NCBI RefSeq assembly: GCF_022201045.2
Contig: NC_068562.1
Coordinates: 8,786,001 to 8,850,000, forward strand
From: Citrus sinensis
Lineage: Eukaryota; Streptophyta; Magnoliopsida; Sapindales; Rutaceae
DNA length: 64,000 nt
Direction of reading: 5' to 3'
Within the stretch, counting starts at the first letter, position 1. Each line of letters begins with the position of its first letter. A program made the position numbers and the translations under genes. Of the stretch, positions 34,122-45,322 are shown one piece after another. The notes beneath the pieces are model-generated. The model was not told where the DNA came from and did not search any database. It was given only the letters and a program-made list of their open reading frames with translations.

Positions 34122-36710
34122 ATGTTTTTCGGAAGAGGCCAGAATTTGCGGCCTCAAAATGGGTCGGTTTCTATAACTATGTGCATTAACCTTCCACCGG
34201 AGGTGAATTCTGGTGGCTTGGTAATGCAATTTGAAGATGGTGTTAAGGAGTACAAATGGCTGGATTATACAACTCCAAGAATCATGTTGCTGTTAGCTAC
34301 CATGTTTACCATTTCCCAAGTTTTTCATTCTGTGCTCAAACGTTTTGGAATTCCAATTTTCATCTCACAGATTTTTGTAAGCATTCTCACTTTTGATGAT
34401 TTTTTTTTGGTTTTTCTTTTTAATTATGTATTGGTTAATAACCTGTGTCCTAAGTGCACATTGGACATCGAACGAACCTTAATCATATATGTCATAATTT
34501 TGTGTGCACAGGCTGGGATTTTACTATCTCGACCAGCATTACAGGTTATAAAAATGGAAAATAAAATAATTACACCAGAACATGTACAATTGATTGGTTC
34601 AATGGGGAACATTGGCATTGCACTCTTTATATTTCAAAGTGGGGTGAAAATGGACTTAAGCATGGTCTCCAAAGTTGGAAGAAAGGCTTTGTATATTGGC
34701 ATTCTATCTGTGATATCACCATTGGTTGCTCTGATCCCAACATTTATGGTCCCGACCGGTACAGGGCCGAGTGGGTTCTTTATTACACCGCTGTATTACG
34801 TGACATCTTTTCCCGTCATCTTTTGCCTTCTTACTCATTTGAAGATCTTAAATTCAGAACTTGGTAGACTAGCACAATCATCAGCTATCGTCGCCGATTT
34901 CTTGAGCTATGCTACTGTCCTCCTTCTCACAGTGTCGCAAGTGGCATCCTCATCTCCGGCGCAGGCACTTCGAACACTAGGTTATGTTGTTTTCTTCATT
35001 TTTATCGTTATGGTTGTTGTGAGACCAGCAATGTTGCTGATAGTGAGAATGACACCAGAAGGAAAAGAAGTAAGCCAAACAGGCTTATATGTTGTCATAC
35101 TAATTTTGCTTTTGTTTCTGAGCTTTGCTCGTAAGTTTTATAGTGAATTAACAGTGGCGGGGCTTTATATTGTCGGTTTAGCAGTCCCTCGCGGACCACC
35201 GTTGGGATCAGCTCTGGTGAACAAGTTTGATTGCTTGGTTTCTGGTTTCTTTTTACCAATTTTTGTCACAACATCTGCTATGAGGATACATGATTTGAGG
35301 CCCCAGAGTTTCAACATCTTCATAGTGCAAAATATACTTACAGTAGCTTGGATAGTATTGGTCAAATTTGGGACGTGTTCGTTGCTGCTGCTGTATTGGA
35401 AGATGCATAAAAATGATGCAATGGCTCTTGCTCTCATAATGAATGCTAAAGGCATTGTTGAGATGGCATTCTACACCTTTGCAAGTGATGGAAGGGTACT
35501 TGATTCAACATTCTTCTACTATGTGTGACATTATAATTTCTCTTACTCATCGAAATTTTTTTCACAAGAATTAAATTTGTGACACTAGCGCATTTTTCTC
35601 ATGCAGTATGTACCTCCAAATATGTTCCGTTTTATGCTCGGTATTATCATTGTGATGGGCAGCATCGTGCCTATTTTCGTGCGAAAGTTGTACGATCCCT
35701 CTCGAAAATATGCAGGCTATCAGATAAAAAAGCTAGTGGATTGCAAACCTGAATCAGAGCTACAAATAGTTTGTTGTATTTACATACCGAGTAATATCAG
35801 TTCTGCGATCAATCTTTTGAGCATTTCTTGTCCTAGAAACGAGTGCCCGACTGTTGTCAATGCACTTCACCTCATCAAACTTAGTGACCAAGCAACCTCA
35901 ATCTTCGTCTCCCATCAGAAGAAGAAGAAAAATTTCTCTGCTTACAGCTACTCAGAAAATGTCATTGTGTCTTTCAAGAAATTTGGAGGACTCCGTTGGG
36001 GAGCGGTATCCATAAACACCTTCACAGCAATTTCTCCACTAGATTTAATGCACGATGACATATGCACACTCGCCCTAGACAAGCTTGCATCTCTCGTTAT
36101 ACTCTCATTCCATCGGACATGGTACATTGACGGCTCTCTCGAATCCGATGACCAATCTGTGAGGAATCTAAACCTGCGCATCCTGGAAAAAGCACCTTGT
36201 TCGGTAGGGATCCTCATTGACCATGGCAATCTAAAGCGTTCCGTTACACATATGGACTCGTCAGCAGATTCATTCTCCAAAGTTGCATTACTATTCCTGG
36301 GGGGTAACGATGATAGAGAGGCCTTGACCCTCGCAAAAAGGATGGGTCGAGACAACAAGGTTAGGCTGACGGTGGTGCATTTTATAGCAGCAAGTGATGA
36401 TGGGGATGTAGATTGGGAAACAATCCTTGACTCCGAGGTTTTGAGGGATATTAAGAAAACCGAGTGCATGAGATATGAGAAGCATGTTGTAGAAAATGGA
36501 GCTGACACAGTTGAAATTGTCCATTCGATGGTGAATCAGTATGATCTCATCATTGTGGGAAGGAGACACAATCTGGAATGTCCGCAAACATCTTGTCTCG
36601 ATCAATGGAGTGAATTCCCTGAGCTTGGAGTTTTGGGAGACTTGCTTGCTTCAAAAGATTTTGGGAACAAATGTTCTGTCCTGGTTGTGCAGCAACAACG
36701 ATTAGTCTAG
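34122..36710 (+). CDS. CHX-type cation/H+ antiporter, tandem copy 2 (intact)
   Basis: Exons 34122-34376, 34512-35522 and 35607-36710 join to 789 aa, a normal CHX length. Residues 1-85 lead into the first membrane segments (ISQIF at the exon 1 end). Residues about 86-450 complete the Na+/H+ exchanger domain, with NSELGRLAQSSAIVADFL and GLAVPRGPPLGSALVNKFD. Then come LYDPSRKYAGYQIKKLVDCK and the cytosolic domain (LGGNDDREALTLAKRMG, VGRRHNLECPQTSC) ending VVQQQRLV. Intron 2 has donor GTGTGA and is phase 0. Intron 1 is 135 nt, in phase and free of stops, so its retention would simply insert 45 residues. The start is the first ATG after in-frame stops; the TTG two codons earlier is not used. CHX proteins move monovalent cations against H+; the exact substrate of this clade is not deducible. 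Confidence 0.93.
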
Positions 36711-37179
36711 CTACCGAATCCAATCGTGTTCGTGGTCGCTTTCATCAAGTTGAGTAAAAATGATTTTTGTTCCAATGTGTGCTTGTTGGGACAGATTTGC
36801 GGATTACATGTAGAACAACTCGTAGGTTTGTATATTATCATTTCTTTATCTTGTAATGGTTCACATCAAGAGATTTGTAATGCGATATAGATTATGATTT
36901 ATTTTTTATTTTATTAAGTAAGACGTTTCCCATCTATCCACGTGTCCCTAATTTTAATGTATTTGTCATATTTTATTAAATTAACTCTCGGTGTCATTCA
37001 AATTTTTATGCCGGTCAGGGGGGGGGGGGGGGGCCACGTGGGTTAGAACTTCAATTGTCAATTGGGCCGGTTCAGTCTTCCTTCGGGCTCATCCAGTCCA
37101 TTGATACCACAATGAGGCCCATTCCAGTTTTATTATGTTTCAATGTTTATCCTCCTCTTTAAACCGCAATTAGAATATA
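36711..37179. other. Intergenic, CHX 3' flank to SEC13 promoter
   Basis: Contains the CHX 3' UTR, a G-run at about 37018-37034 directly followed by CCACGTGG, and the SEC13 promoter. No other gene. Confidence 0.45.
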
Positions 37180-37292
37180 ATTTTAGTTCGACGAAACAGT
37201 CATCGGTTGCCTCCTTGTTAACACAGCTCGAGACATCTTCTGGAGATTGCGAACGCTGTCGTTTCGTCCCTTCCGATCTTCATCCTCACAAG

Positions 37293-37918
37293 GTCTGATC
37301 TTTATTCTCAATCTATTCATAAAATGTTATCTTTTAGGGTTCGTAAAATTTGATTCCGTATTGCTTGATCGATCCATCCGTTGATTTTTTATTTCGTGTA
37401 ATTGAAATCGCTACTCGATTTTATTTGGCTTGATTGGTTCTTATGTAATTGGGTTGAAAGCAGAATTGTTCTAATTATACGATTTAATTGATTTTCTCTC
37501 CCCTTTTTTAATTCAATATTATATTTGTGTGTGTGCGTGTTTTTTTTTAAATTTTGTTGTTGCTGAGAAAACGAACCGAAAATTAATTTGTAGAATTTTA
37601 AAATAAATAATGTTGGTGCCTAAAGAGTTACACGAATATCTATTGGAAACATTTTGTTGTTTTTTTTGGGGGGGAGGGGTGTGTGCGGGTTGTTATTTTT
37701 TGCTTTTAACTTGTTGCATTTTCTTAGCAACCAAACAGAACGCTATAGATATGGAGGAGGAAAACGGTGTTTTCTGAATTTTAAGTTATGTATTATTTGG
37801 TTCCGGAAATTTTATCTGTGTTGCTTTGCAATTACCTAGTGGCCATGTTTGTGAAGAAGGAAAATGAAAAAACTGGTTTTTGTACTCTGATGTTTGAGGT
37901 ATTTTTGCTCTTTTTTAG
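37293..37918 (+). other. 5' UTR intron of SEC13
   Basis: The leader exon ends CATCCTCACAAG at 37292, followed by GTCTGA. The acceptor TTTTTTAG ends at 37918, 27 nt before the start codon. The pyrimidine-rich 3' end and long T-rich interior fit a plant leader intron, a frequent feature of strongly expressed housekeeping genes. Confidence 0.7.
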
Positions 37919-37945
37919 GGACCCTTGGTGTAAGCACTAGAGAAA

Positions 37946-38851
37946 ATGCCACCTCAAAAGATTGAAACTGGTCATGAGGACACAGTACATGATGTGGCGA
38001 TGGATTACTATGGCAAGCGCCTCGCCACGGCATCTTCGGATTACTCAATTAAGATCATTGGTGTGGGCAATAACACCTCTCAGCATCTCGCAAAGCTTAG
38101 TGGTCATAAAGGTGCTGTTTGGGAGGTGGCTTGGGCTCACCCAAAATTTGGGTCTATACTTGCATCCTGTTCTTTTGACGGGACTGTCATAATATGGAAG
38201 GAGGGTAACAGTAATGAGTGGATCAAAGATCATGTTTTTGAGGACCACAAATCGTCAGTCAATTCGATTGATTGGGCGCCTCATGAGCTCGGTCTATGTT
38301 TGGCTTGTGGTTCGTCAGATGGGAACATATCAGTTTTTACGGCTAGAGCTGATGGCGGCTGGGATACATCTAGGATTGACCAAGCTCATCCGGTTGGTGT
38401 GACTTCAGTTTCATGGGCCCCATCAACAGCTCCCGGTGCACTTGTGGGTTCTGGTTTTCTTGACCCAGTTCAGAAGCTTTGTTCAGGTGGTTGTGATAAT
38501 ACCGTGAAGGTGTGGAAGCTGTACAATGGAATTTGGAAGATGGACTGCTTTCCAGCTCTTCAAATGCATACTGATTGGGTTAGAGATGTTGCTTGGGCTC
38601 CCAACTTGGGGCTTCCAAAATCTACTATTGCAAGTGCATCGGAGGATGGGAAAGTTATTATATGGACTGTGGCCAGGGAAGGAGATCAATGGGAAGGTAA
38701 GGTGTTGCATGACTTCAAGACCCCTGTTTATAGAGTCAGCTGGTCACTGACTGGAAACATATTGGCTGTGGCTGATGGAAACAACAATGTAACACTGTGG
38801 GAAGAAGCAGTGGATGGGGAGTGGCGACAGGTGACTGCAGTTGGGCCGTAA
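37946..38851 (+). CDS. SEC13: SEC13 WD40 protein
   Basis: One uninterrupted coding exon of 301 aa, the normal SEC13 length. It begins MPPQKIETGHEDTVHDVAMD and contains six WD40 blades, for example KRLATASSDYSIKII (about 24-38), LASCSFDGTVIIWKEG (72-87), LACGSSDGNISVF (116-128), LCSGGCDNTVKVWKL (174-188), IASASEDGKVIIWTV (231-245) and LAVADGNNNVTLWEE (274-288). SEC13 pairs with SEC31 in the outer COPII coat at the endoplasmic reticulum and also sits in the Y-complex of the nuclear pore. No frame break. It lies in the same window as NUP35, another pore component, but 23 kb away, so the proximity is probably chance. Confidence 0.97.
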   Translation: MPPQKIETGHEDTVHDVAMDYYGKRLATASSDYSIKIIGVGNNTSQHLAKLSGHKGAVWEVAWAHPKFGSILASCSFDGTVIIWKEGNSNEWIKDHVFEDHKSSVNSIDWAPHELGLCLACGSSDGNISVFTARADGGWDTSRIDQAHPVGVTSVSWAPSTAPGALVGSGFLDPVQKLCSGGCDNTVKVWKLYNGIWKMDCFPALQMHTDWVRDVAWAPNLGLPKSTIASASEDGKVIIWTVAREGDQWEGKVLHDFKTPVYRVSWSLTGNILAVADGNNNVTLWEEAVDGEWRQVTAVGP

Positions 38852-39510
38852 GACTCTTTTAAGTTTTTCAAATTTTTATCGTGAAATACAAGATTGCATT
38901 TTAGAACCTCTTTATAATTTCTTTTGAGGACCCTAAACCGCAATCCCCACTCTTTTTATGTTACTGCATAGCTGAGCATCATTGATGGATATATCTGAAC
39001 CCTAAATTTCTTAACTTTAGCTTCAACGAAGAATCTCCTTTTTCATATTACTATTTGCTAATACCAATAGGCGGTTCTATTTTTGTAAACTAGTATGCTT
39101 GGAATCTTCCGGTACATTTTTCCAGCATGGATTTCAACTGGAGTGAAAAGCTTTTCTTTGGTGTACGTTGCTTGGTTTTTGAGGTGTCCAACTGGTTAAA
39201 TCACATATTGTGTTCTTTTTCCAGAACCCTTTTACTTCAAATTTGCAGGGTAATCATCAGAATCATGTCCTTTGGTTCTTAAATGCAGGTCCTACAAATA
39301 AAGATGTGAATTATGGTTTTTTTTTTTTTTTTTTTTTGGCCTTAAAATTTGGTCTGCCATGTAGTTTGAGGGAAGTTATTGGTCAAATCTTGATACAACA
39401 ACAAGGTGTCCCTTATTTATGTTGGACGGTGTGGCTTAGACGTTGACATATTTTCTGTTAATACTCTTCTTTCTCATCTGTATTCAACTGAATTCATGTC
39501 TGTCCGGAAA
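38852..39510. other. SEC13 3' flank
   Basis: Holds the SEC13 3' UTR and a T-run at about 39320-39337. No further gene is supported. The last 9 bases, GTCCGGAAA (39502-39510), are the left target duplication of the next element. Confidence 0.45.
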
Positions 39511-40619
39511 GGGAATTTTACACTAATAACCATTAAAGTTTTGATTTTTTTCATCTTAACCCCTCAAAAATATTTCTATCAACATTAGCCATAAAACAAC
39601 TTTTGAGACCAAAATACCCCTCCTTCATCTCTCCCCCAAAAAACTTGTTCTGTGGCCAAAAAGCTTGATTTTTTTTTTTAAAAAAAAATCTAATCTTTTG
39701 CGGCTTGTTGCATGATTTTAAGATGGAAAATTTGTTAAGTTGTATTCTATCAGCATTATTATTATTAATGCTTTCACCTGCAAATCCATTGATATTCATT
39801 CCCCCTTCCATAATCTTCGTGCCCAAATTGCTTCTAACTTTTCTCGACTTCGACGCGGGTGAGAGATTGCTTTTCCTTTCACCTTTTTGTTTTCTTCCGT
39901 TTAGCTTCATTATTTAAAAAAAAAAAAAACCGAAACAGAACAGAAACAAAAGCTTCAGCCCGCGGCCACCGTCCAAGGCTGCCGGCTCTCGTTTTCCGTC
40001 ACCGATCCGGACGCAACCACCACTAAACGGATCATAAATCGCCGGCCATCAAACCCCAAGCATCGGACACCGTTGATTAGCCACAGATCGCCGGAAAAAC
40101 AACCAAAACAGCCGCGCCAACCGTGCCGTCATTCACCGGTTTCCGTCGCGATTTAGCCAGCACCACCGTAATCAATCCACTCCTCTCCACGAGCTCAACC
40201 TCTTTCGTTATTCCCCACCTCCGATCGACCAACCCATCGCCGGAATCTAAGCATCACCAAACAGTTACAACTTATCTCAAATTTCCGGCCAAAACGCCAC
40301 CGTTTCCGACGAATCACAAACATCATCATGAACAACTTCAAGTTTTGGTGCGACAGGCACCCGTCGCACCAAGCCTTGGTGCGACGGGTGCCTGTCACAC
40401 CAAAACTTGGTGCGACAGGTGCCCTGTCATCAGATTCATCCCCTGACTCAGATCAATAAATTTGAAAATAACTAATGCCACGATGCCGATTAGTTTTGGT
40501 CTGTAAAGAAGGGTAATTTGGGAAGAAAGGCTTGTGTTTGGCTAATGTTGATAGAAAAAAGTTCAAAGGATTAGTTGCAAAAATAACAAAATATTTATGG
40601 TTATTTTCGTAAATTTTCC
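39511..40619. mobile_element. MULE-type non-autonomous transposon, 1.1 kb
   Basis: It is flanked by an exact 9-bp duplication GTCCGGAAA (39502-39510 and 40620-40628), as for Mutator-like elements. Ends: left GGGAATTTTACACTAATAACC, with its 20-base core mirrored on the right (reverse complement GGAAAATTTACGAAAATAAC). TATCAACATTAGCCA occurs at both sides about 70-80 bp in. The interior at 39955-40330 is clearly more GC-rich (CCGGCC, CGGCGATCTG-like motifs) than the host DNA and includes an open frame at 40123-40446 without a family match. It could be captured gene sequence (Pack-MULE), but the source is not recognised. No transposase. Confidence 0.9.
40343..40405. repeat. Near-perfect 31-bp hairpin inside the MULE
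   Basis: Left arm 40343-40373 (TTTTGGTGCGACAGGCACCC...) and right arm 40375-40405 are reverse complements with one mismatch and a 1-nt loop. A third, partial copy in the same sense as the left arm (CTTGGTGCGACAGGTGCC) follows at 40406-40423. Confidence 0.9.
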
Positions 40620-40628
40620 GTCCGGAAA

Positions 40629-41640
40629 CATGCAACAAATTCAATGGATTTCTAAGGATTTGATGCACAACTTAAACATGGAGCCCTTGTCGTGTGCTCA
40701 CGTTCCATCACTTTTTCTCGATTGGTTGAGTTGATTGGTTTTTGAATTCATATGAAATTACATCTCTATTGGATTTCCAAAACATTGTTCTGTCCTTAGG
40801 TTTTCCTAATCAATCTCCAAATGATTTTTTTTTTTTTTGAATTCATCTCCAAATGAAATTTGATTTCAATAGTTAAATCCCAAATATAAAAATATCTATA
40901 GATAAATCACTTGACTAAAAATTTGTTTTCCCTATAGGGAATTTGGCTGATTGATTCTCACGTTTTTTTTTTATTTTTTTGGGGGGGTAAAAAGTTTCTT
41001 AACTAATGATCCAGATTAATGTAAAGGCTCAGTATTAGTTTGATTTAGTTCTGACATATCCCTACCCTTACAGGTTCGATTGAAAATCGATGATTGAGAT
41101 TAATGTGAAATTGAAACTCAAAACTTGATCAACTGATTGAAATAGAGAAACGTTAATAATAAGTAAAATTCTAATAAATATGATCACTTCAATTGTTTTT
41201 GGTTTGAGGCTAGTGCTAGTGAGTACTAATTTTAAAAAAATTACTAAATAAATTTATTTATATCCTACGTCTACGTATCTTTAAGAACTTTTTAGATTTA
41301 AGTGATACCACAATCTGAATAATTTTCGTTTAAAAAGGCATGTATGGACATTCAATCAGGATCTACCTTAAGAATAATTTACTTTTAGGTATTTAAAAGA
41401 AAACCAAATTTTATTGGTGTGAGTTAAATACTCAAATAAGATATATCTTGAAAATAATTTATCATCAAATTATTAGATTCTCTAATGTTGATAAGTATTG
41501 ATTTTTCTTTTCTTTTTTTGTGGGGGAAGATAGGCATTGATTAATTATGCAAGTGAAGTATTTAGTAAACTTTGAATCTCAATAATTGCGGTTAAACATC
41601 AGCCAACTGCGCAGTCCAAGCCTAATATCAAGGTGAAAGG
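40629..41640. other. Intergenic
   Basis: AT-rich, no supported gene. Confidence 0.4.
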
Positions 41641-41868
41641 CACGTGCGGAGAGAGTGTGCGATGCACGTGACTCCCCAACACGTGCTACCATGTTCATCA
41701 GTTCGGACATGGCAAGCACAACGCACGTGTGAGGAAGCATGAAAGGAAAGTGGGTATGAACACTCAATTGATTCCGGCCACGTGGAATTTGACCCACCCC
41801 ATTGGTTGAGCTTTTAAAACTGAAAGACCTCACATGATTGCTGACAATTTCATCACCTTTGTCACGTG
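41641..41868. promoter_or_regulatory. Cluster of six CACGTG (G-box/ABRE) palindromes
   Basis: CACGTG at 41641, 41665, 41680, 41724, 41779 and 41863. The segment is more GC-rich than the surrounding AT-rich DNA. CACGTG is bound by plant bHLH and bZIP factors (PIF/MYC, ABF/HY5). There is no recognised gene within 3 kb on either side. A minus-strand frame (41579-41890, 103 codons) covers it but has no family features. Confidence 0.55.
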
Positions 41869-42405
41869 CTTCGTGGACCCACGAAAGCATATTAAGTAAA
41901 TTTAATTTAAAAATTAAAAAGAAAGCATTAACTAAGCTTTCCTTTATTAATCTAATGTTTTAGTTCGTGCTCAGCTATTAGGAGGGAGAGGATACACAAC
42001 AATTAGATCACTTAGAAAAATGTTTTAAAAAAATCTGCAATTAGATTTTGTTAATTTACAGCGATTGTATTATTGCAATTTCACTTTAAAAAGTACATTT
42101 GTTTTTCAAAATTATATTACAATTAGTAAATTAAACTTACATAATTATAACATAATTTAAGTTCAAAAATCTCCTTATGGTAATTTATAACATAAATAAA
42201 GAGATCGGAAACCTCCTCTCATGATGAAAGGAAAGGTGTACACTATTGTGGTGTTTTATGATATGAGCTATTAAACTATTTTGTATATGTTGGCTAGTTT
42301 AGTATATATAGTAAAATCTCTGTAAAATAATAATGTCGGGATTAAATAAAGTTATTAATTTAAAGATGTATTAATTAATAGAAAATTTATAATTTATTAA
42401 TTTAT

Positions 42406-42410
<5 letters not shown>

Positions 42411-42459
<49 letters not shown>
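42411..42459. repeat. (TA)n microsatellite
   Basis: An uninterrupted TA dinucleotide run of about 49 bp, likely polymorphic in length. Confidence 0.95.
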
Positions 42460-42460
<1 letters not shown>

Positions 42461-44990
42461 GAACATACATTTTAATCAACTAAAAATTTATTGTATTTAC
42501 CAACATAATCAATTATAAATAAATTAATCCACTAAATATAAATTAAATTAACAAAAAAATAAAAATTCTTGCAAGTTCATAATTCAATCCTGATACTTCT
42601 AGAAGCAATAAGTAAAATTAGAGATGAAATCTAACTATATTTAAATTTCGAAAAAAAAGTAACAATCCAGTTTTGTTTTGTTTAATAAAATATCATAGCA
42701 ACAATTATTATAGTTTTCAATAAATTATTAATTTATGATATGAATGGGACCACAAAATTGTATAAAAATTTTTAAAAATGTATTATTTCATCAATTTATT
42801 AAAATTTATTAATGTATACTTTTGGCTTAAATTGGGACTGCGGATACCTATTATATTAATTTATTAAATATTGAGCCATAGATATTTTACTGTACATGCC
42901 TATATCTACTAGTACACAACTTTGTGCTGCAGCTAATCTTATTTTTATTTGGAATAAAAAATTTATAAAAAAAATACAAATGCCAATAGTCTTTTTAAAT
43001 AATAAGTTGCAAATTTGTAAATATTAGTTAAAGAAAAAAAGCTAATTGGTGGCAGTAAATGAATAAAATAACTGTAAAAACTAACCTTATCCAATTACCC
43101 AGGTTTGTTAACACTAACATTGGGATTAGTGTAGAGCATAACTGAGCCCATCCTTGACTTTGGGGTTTGTGAAAAATGATTAATCAGACACAAGAGCAAT
43201 AGCACATGGTTTGTGCTCTTCTAAAGATTTTTTATTAGGAATTAACTGCAGTGGGTTTAAAAGATAAAAGTGAAAAACAGAAAAAAAAAAAAAATTTCAA
43301 AAGAGCCACGTGGACAAGATCATGACCCGTTACTTGGGTTAAAGTTGAGCTGTTCCCATCGTGCTTCAACGTGGCAAGCGAATATAACAAGGTGTAAATG
43401 ATATATGAGAATTGGGTGACAAGGTACAATTAATTAAAGATATAAATGCTAAAAAAATTCAGAGGCAGAAATAAATTAAGATTAAATTAAAGAGGAGGGA
43501 AAAAAAAAGTCACAATTCCCAAGGGAAAAATTATTAATAGCATAGGAATCCGGCTGTAAACTTGGACACTAATGAAACGAATCACAGCGACAAAACCTGC
43601 TACATATAGATCGATTTTCAATTTCTTATTGGGGTTGAATTTTGTTCATTTTTATTATTTTTAGAATTGATTGTATTAATTTATGCATTGATTGTCCAAT
43701 AATGTCATGTTATTTGATGAATTTTTGTTTTTAATTGCACACCACCCTCTTTTTTTATCTAGATTTTTGAGTTGTGATTTAATTTTAAGTGATTGAAAAA
43801 TACCCTACTACGTTTACGAGTTAATGTTTTCATTATGCAGAATTATGAATTAAAATTTATAGCATCTCAGTAATAATATAACAATTATAACTAAAAAATA
43901 ATGCATAACATTGTTAATATTGGATATAAGACAAAGTTTATGACAAGAAATTAATGCTTAACATTATTATTATACGTTAGTTGTATTTGTTAATCAAACA
44001 TAGATGTTGTTGTGTTTCATTTGAATAAAAGCTGCTTAAAATTTCAATGTTTGGTAAATAATGGAGTAATGTGACAAATTGCTCACAAACACTCTACTAC
44101 AATTCATTACCAACTAGCACGCTAACCAAGATACAATACATAATGTTCTGGCTGTAATCAACTTAATTAAACCATTTCCACATATACTAAACTTTTCAAG
44201 TTGTGTCTTGCAAATTTTAAAAATGCACACAACTTGCCCAAGTCAGCTGTTAATTACCAATATAAGTTGTATTTTTTAATCTTTCTTAATGAATTCTTCA
44301 TTTGGGGGGAAAAAAGAGAGAGAAAAATCTTGTAATTTTCCATTTCAGTCATCTTATAATATTACATTGAATATGCTTCACCACAATTTCAATGAGATAA
44401 AATAAATTTATCTACATCACTACCCTTAAATTACACATATTAATTGAAAATTTTAGATAATTTTACATGAATTGCATAAGAAATATGTTAAAATTTTGTC
44501 TAGGTAATTAACTTTGTGTTAACACGATTAGAATATTTGATTTGAATTTAAGAAATTTAAATTTATAACTATTAAGATATTTACTTGTTACACTAATTAT
44601 TAAACTACCAATTCAATCTATTCTCATCAATATAATAAAAAGTCGTATCCTAATAAAAAACTTGACATTATGAAGATTCTCAATTTATTTTATTTACCTT
44701 CTTTACAACGGGTCTTAATTGCTTCATTATCCTCTCGGCGAATGATTCACTACTTTACCTTTGTTTAAAGCAAAAACAATAACAACTTTACCTTTATGGG
44801 TCAGAGGTTACCACCATTGCCAGCTCATCTCTTCACAAGCGCCAATCAAGTTACAGTAAACCTACAAATGTTTAAAAATTAAAAAAATGATTTGAATTTT
44901 TAATTTATCATACAGTATTAGTTCTGCTTAATTAATTAATTAATTAATTCAAATGCATTAGCATACCAAAAAAAGCAAATACAGCAGAAC
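42460..44990. other. Intergenic
   Basis: AT-rich. It contains a further CCACGTGG at about 43309 and a (TAAT)n run at 44932-44949. No supported gene. Confidence 0.4.
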
Positions 44991-45322
44991 TTGCAAGTCA
45001 CTTCCCATTAGAAAATTCCATTGATAAAAGACGCTCAAAGTTCCACTTATTTACCGCTTTGCCCTTCCTCTACTCCTCAAAACCCCCTCCCTCCCCCCTT
45101 CACTCGCTCAGTAAAGACCCGAGAAATTTTCTCAAAAAATTTATCTTATATTTTCTCTCATTTTCCTTCTATCCAAACAGAACAAATTTCATCACTCAGC
45201 TCAAATTTCTCCAAAACTTCGCCATTTTCACTCTACAAACTTTTCAAACTTCGCACATTCTCTCTCAGAATCGCTCAATTTCTCGGCAGTTTTCTCTCCT
45301 CACAAACAGCGATACTTTCTTA

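Noticed and set aside
34116-35528. A 470-codon open frame read as one exon of CHX copy 2
   Set aside because: It runs through intron 1, which has clear GTAAGC and GCACAG borders identical to those of copy 1, and its first codon is TTG. It is better explained as exons 1 and 2 plus a stop-free intron.
40123-40446. 107-codon frame in the MULE as a functional gene
   Set aside because: No domain, no promoter, and its end runs through the hairpin repeats. Kept only as possible captured sequence.
41579-41890. 103-codon minus-strand frame over the CACGTG cluster
   Set aside because: No recognisable domain, no splice context or promoter. The frame is open mainly because the island is GC-richer.
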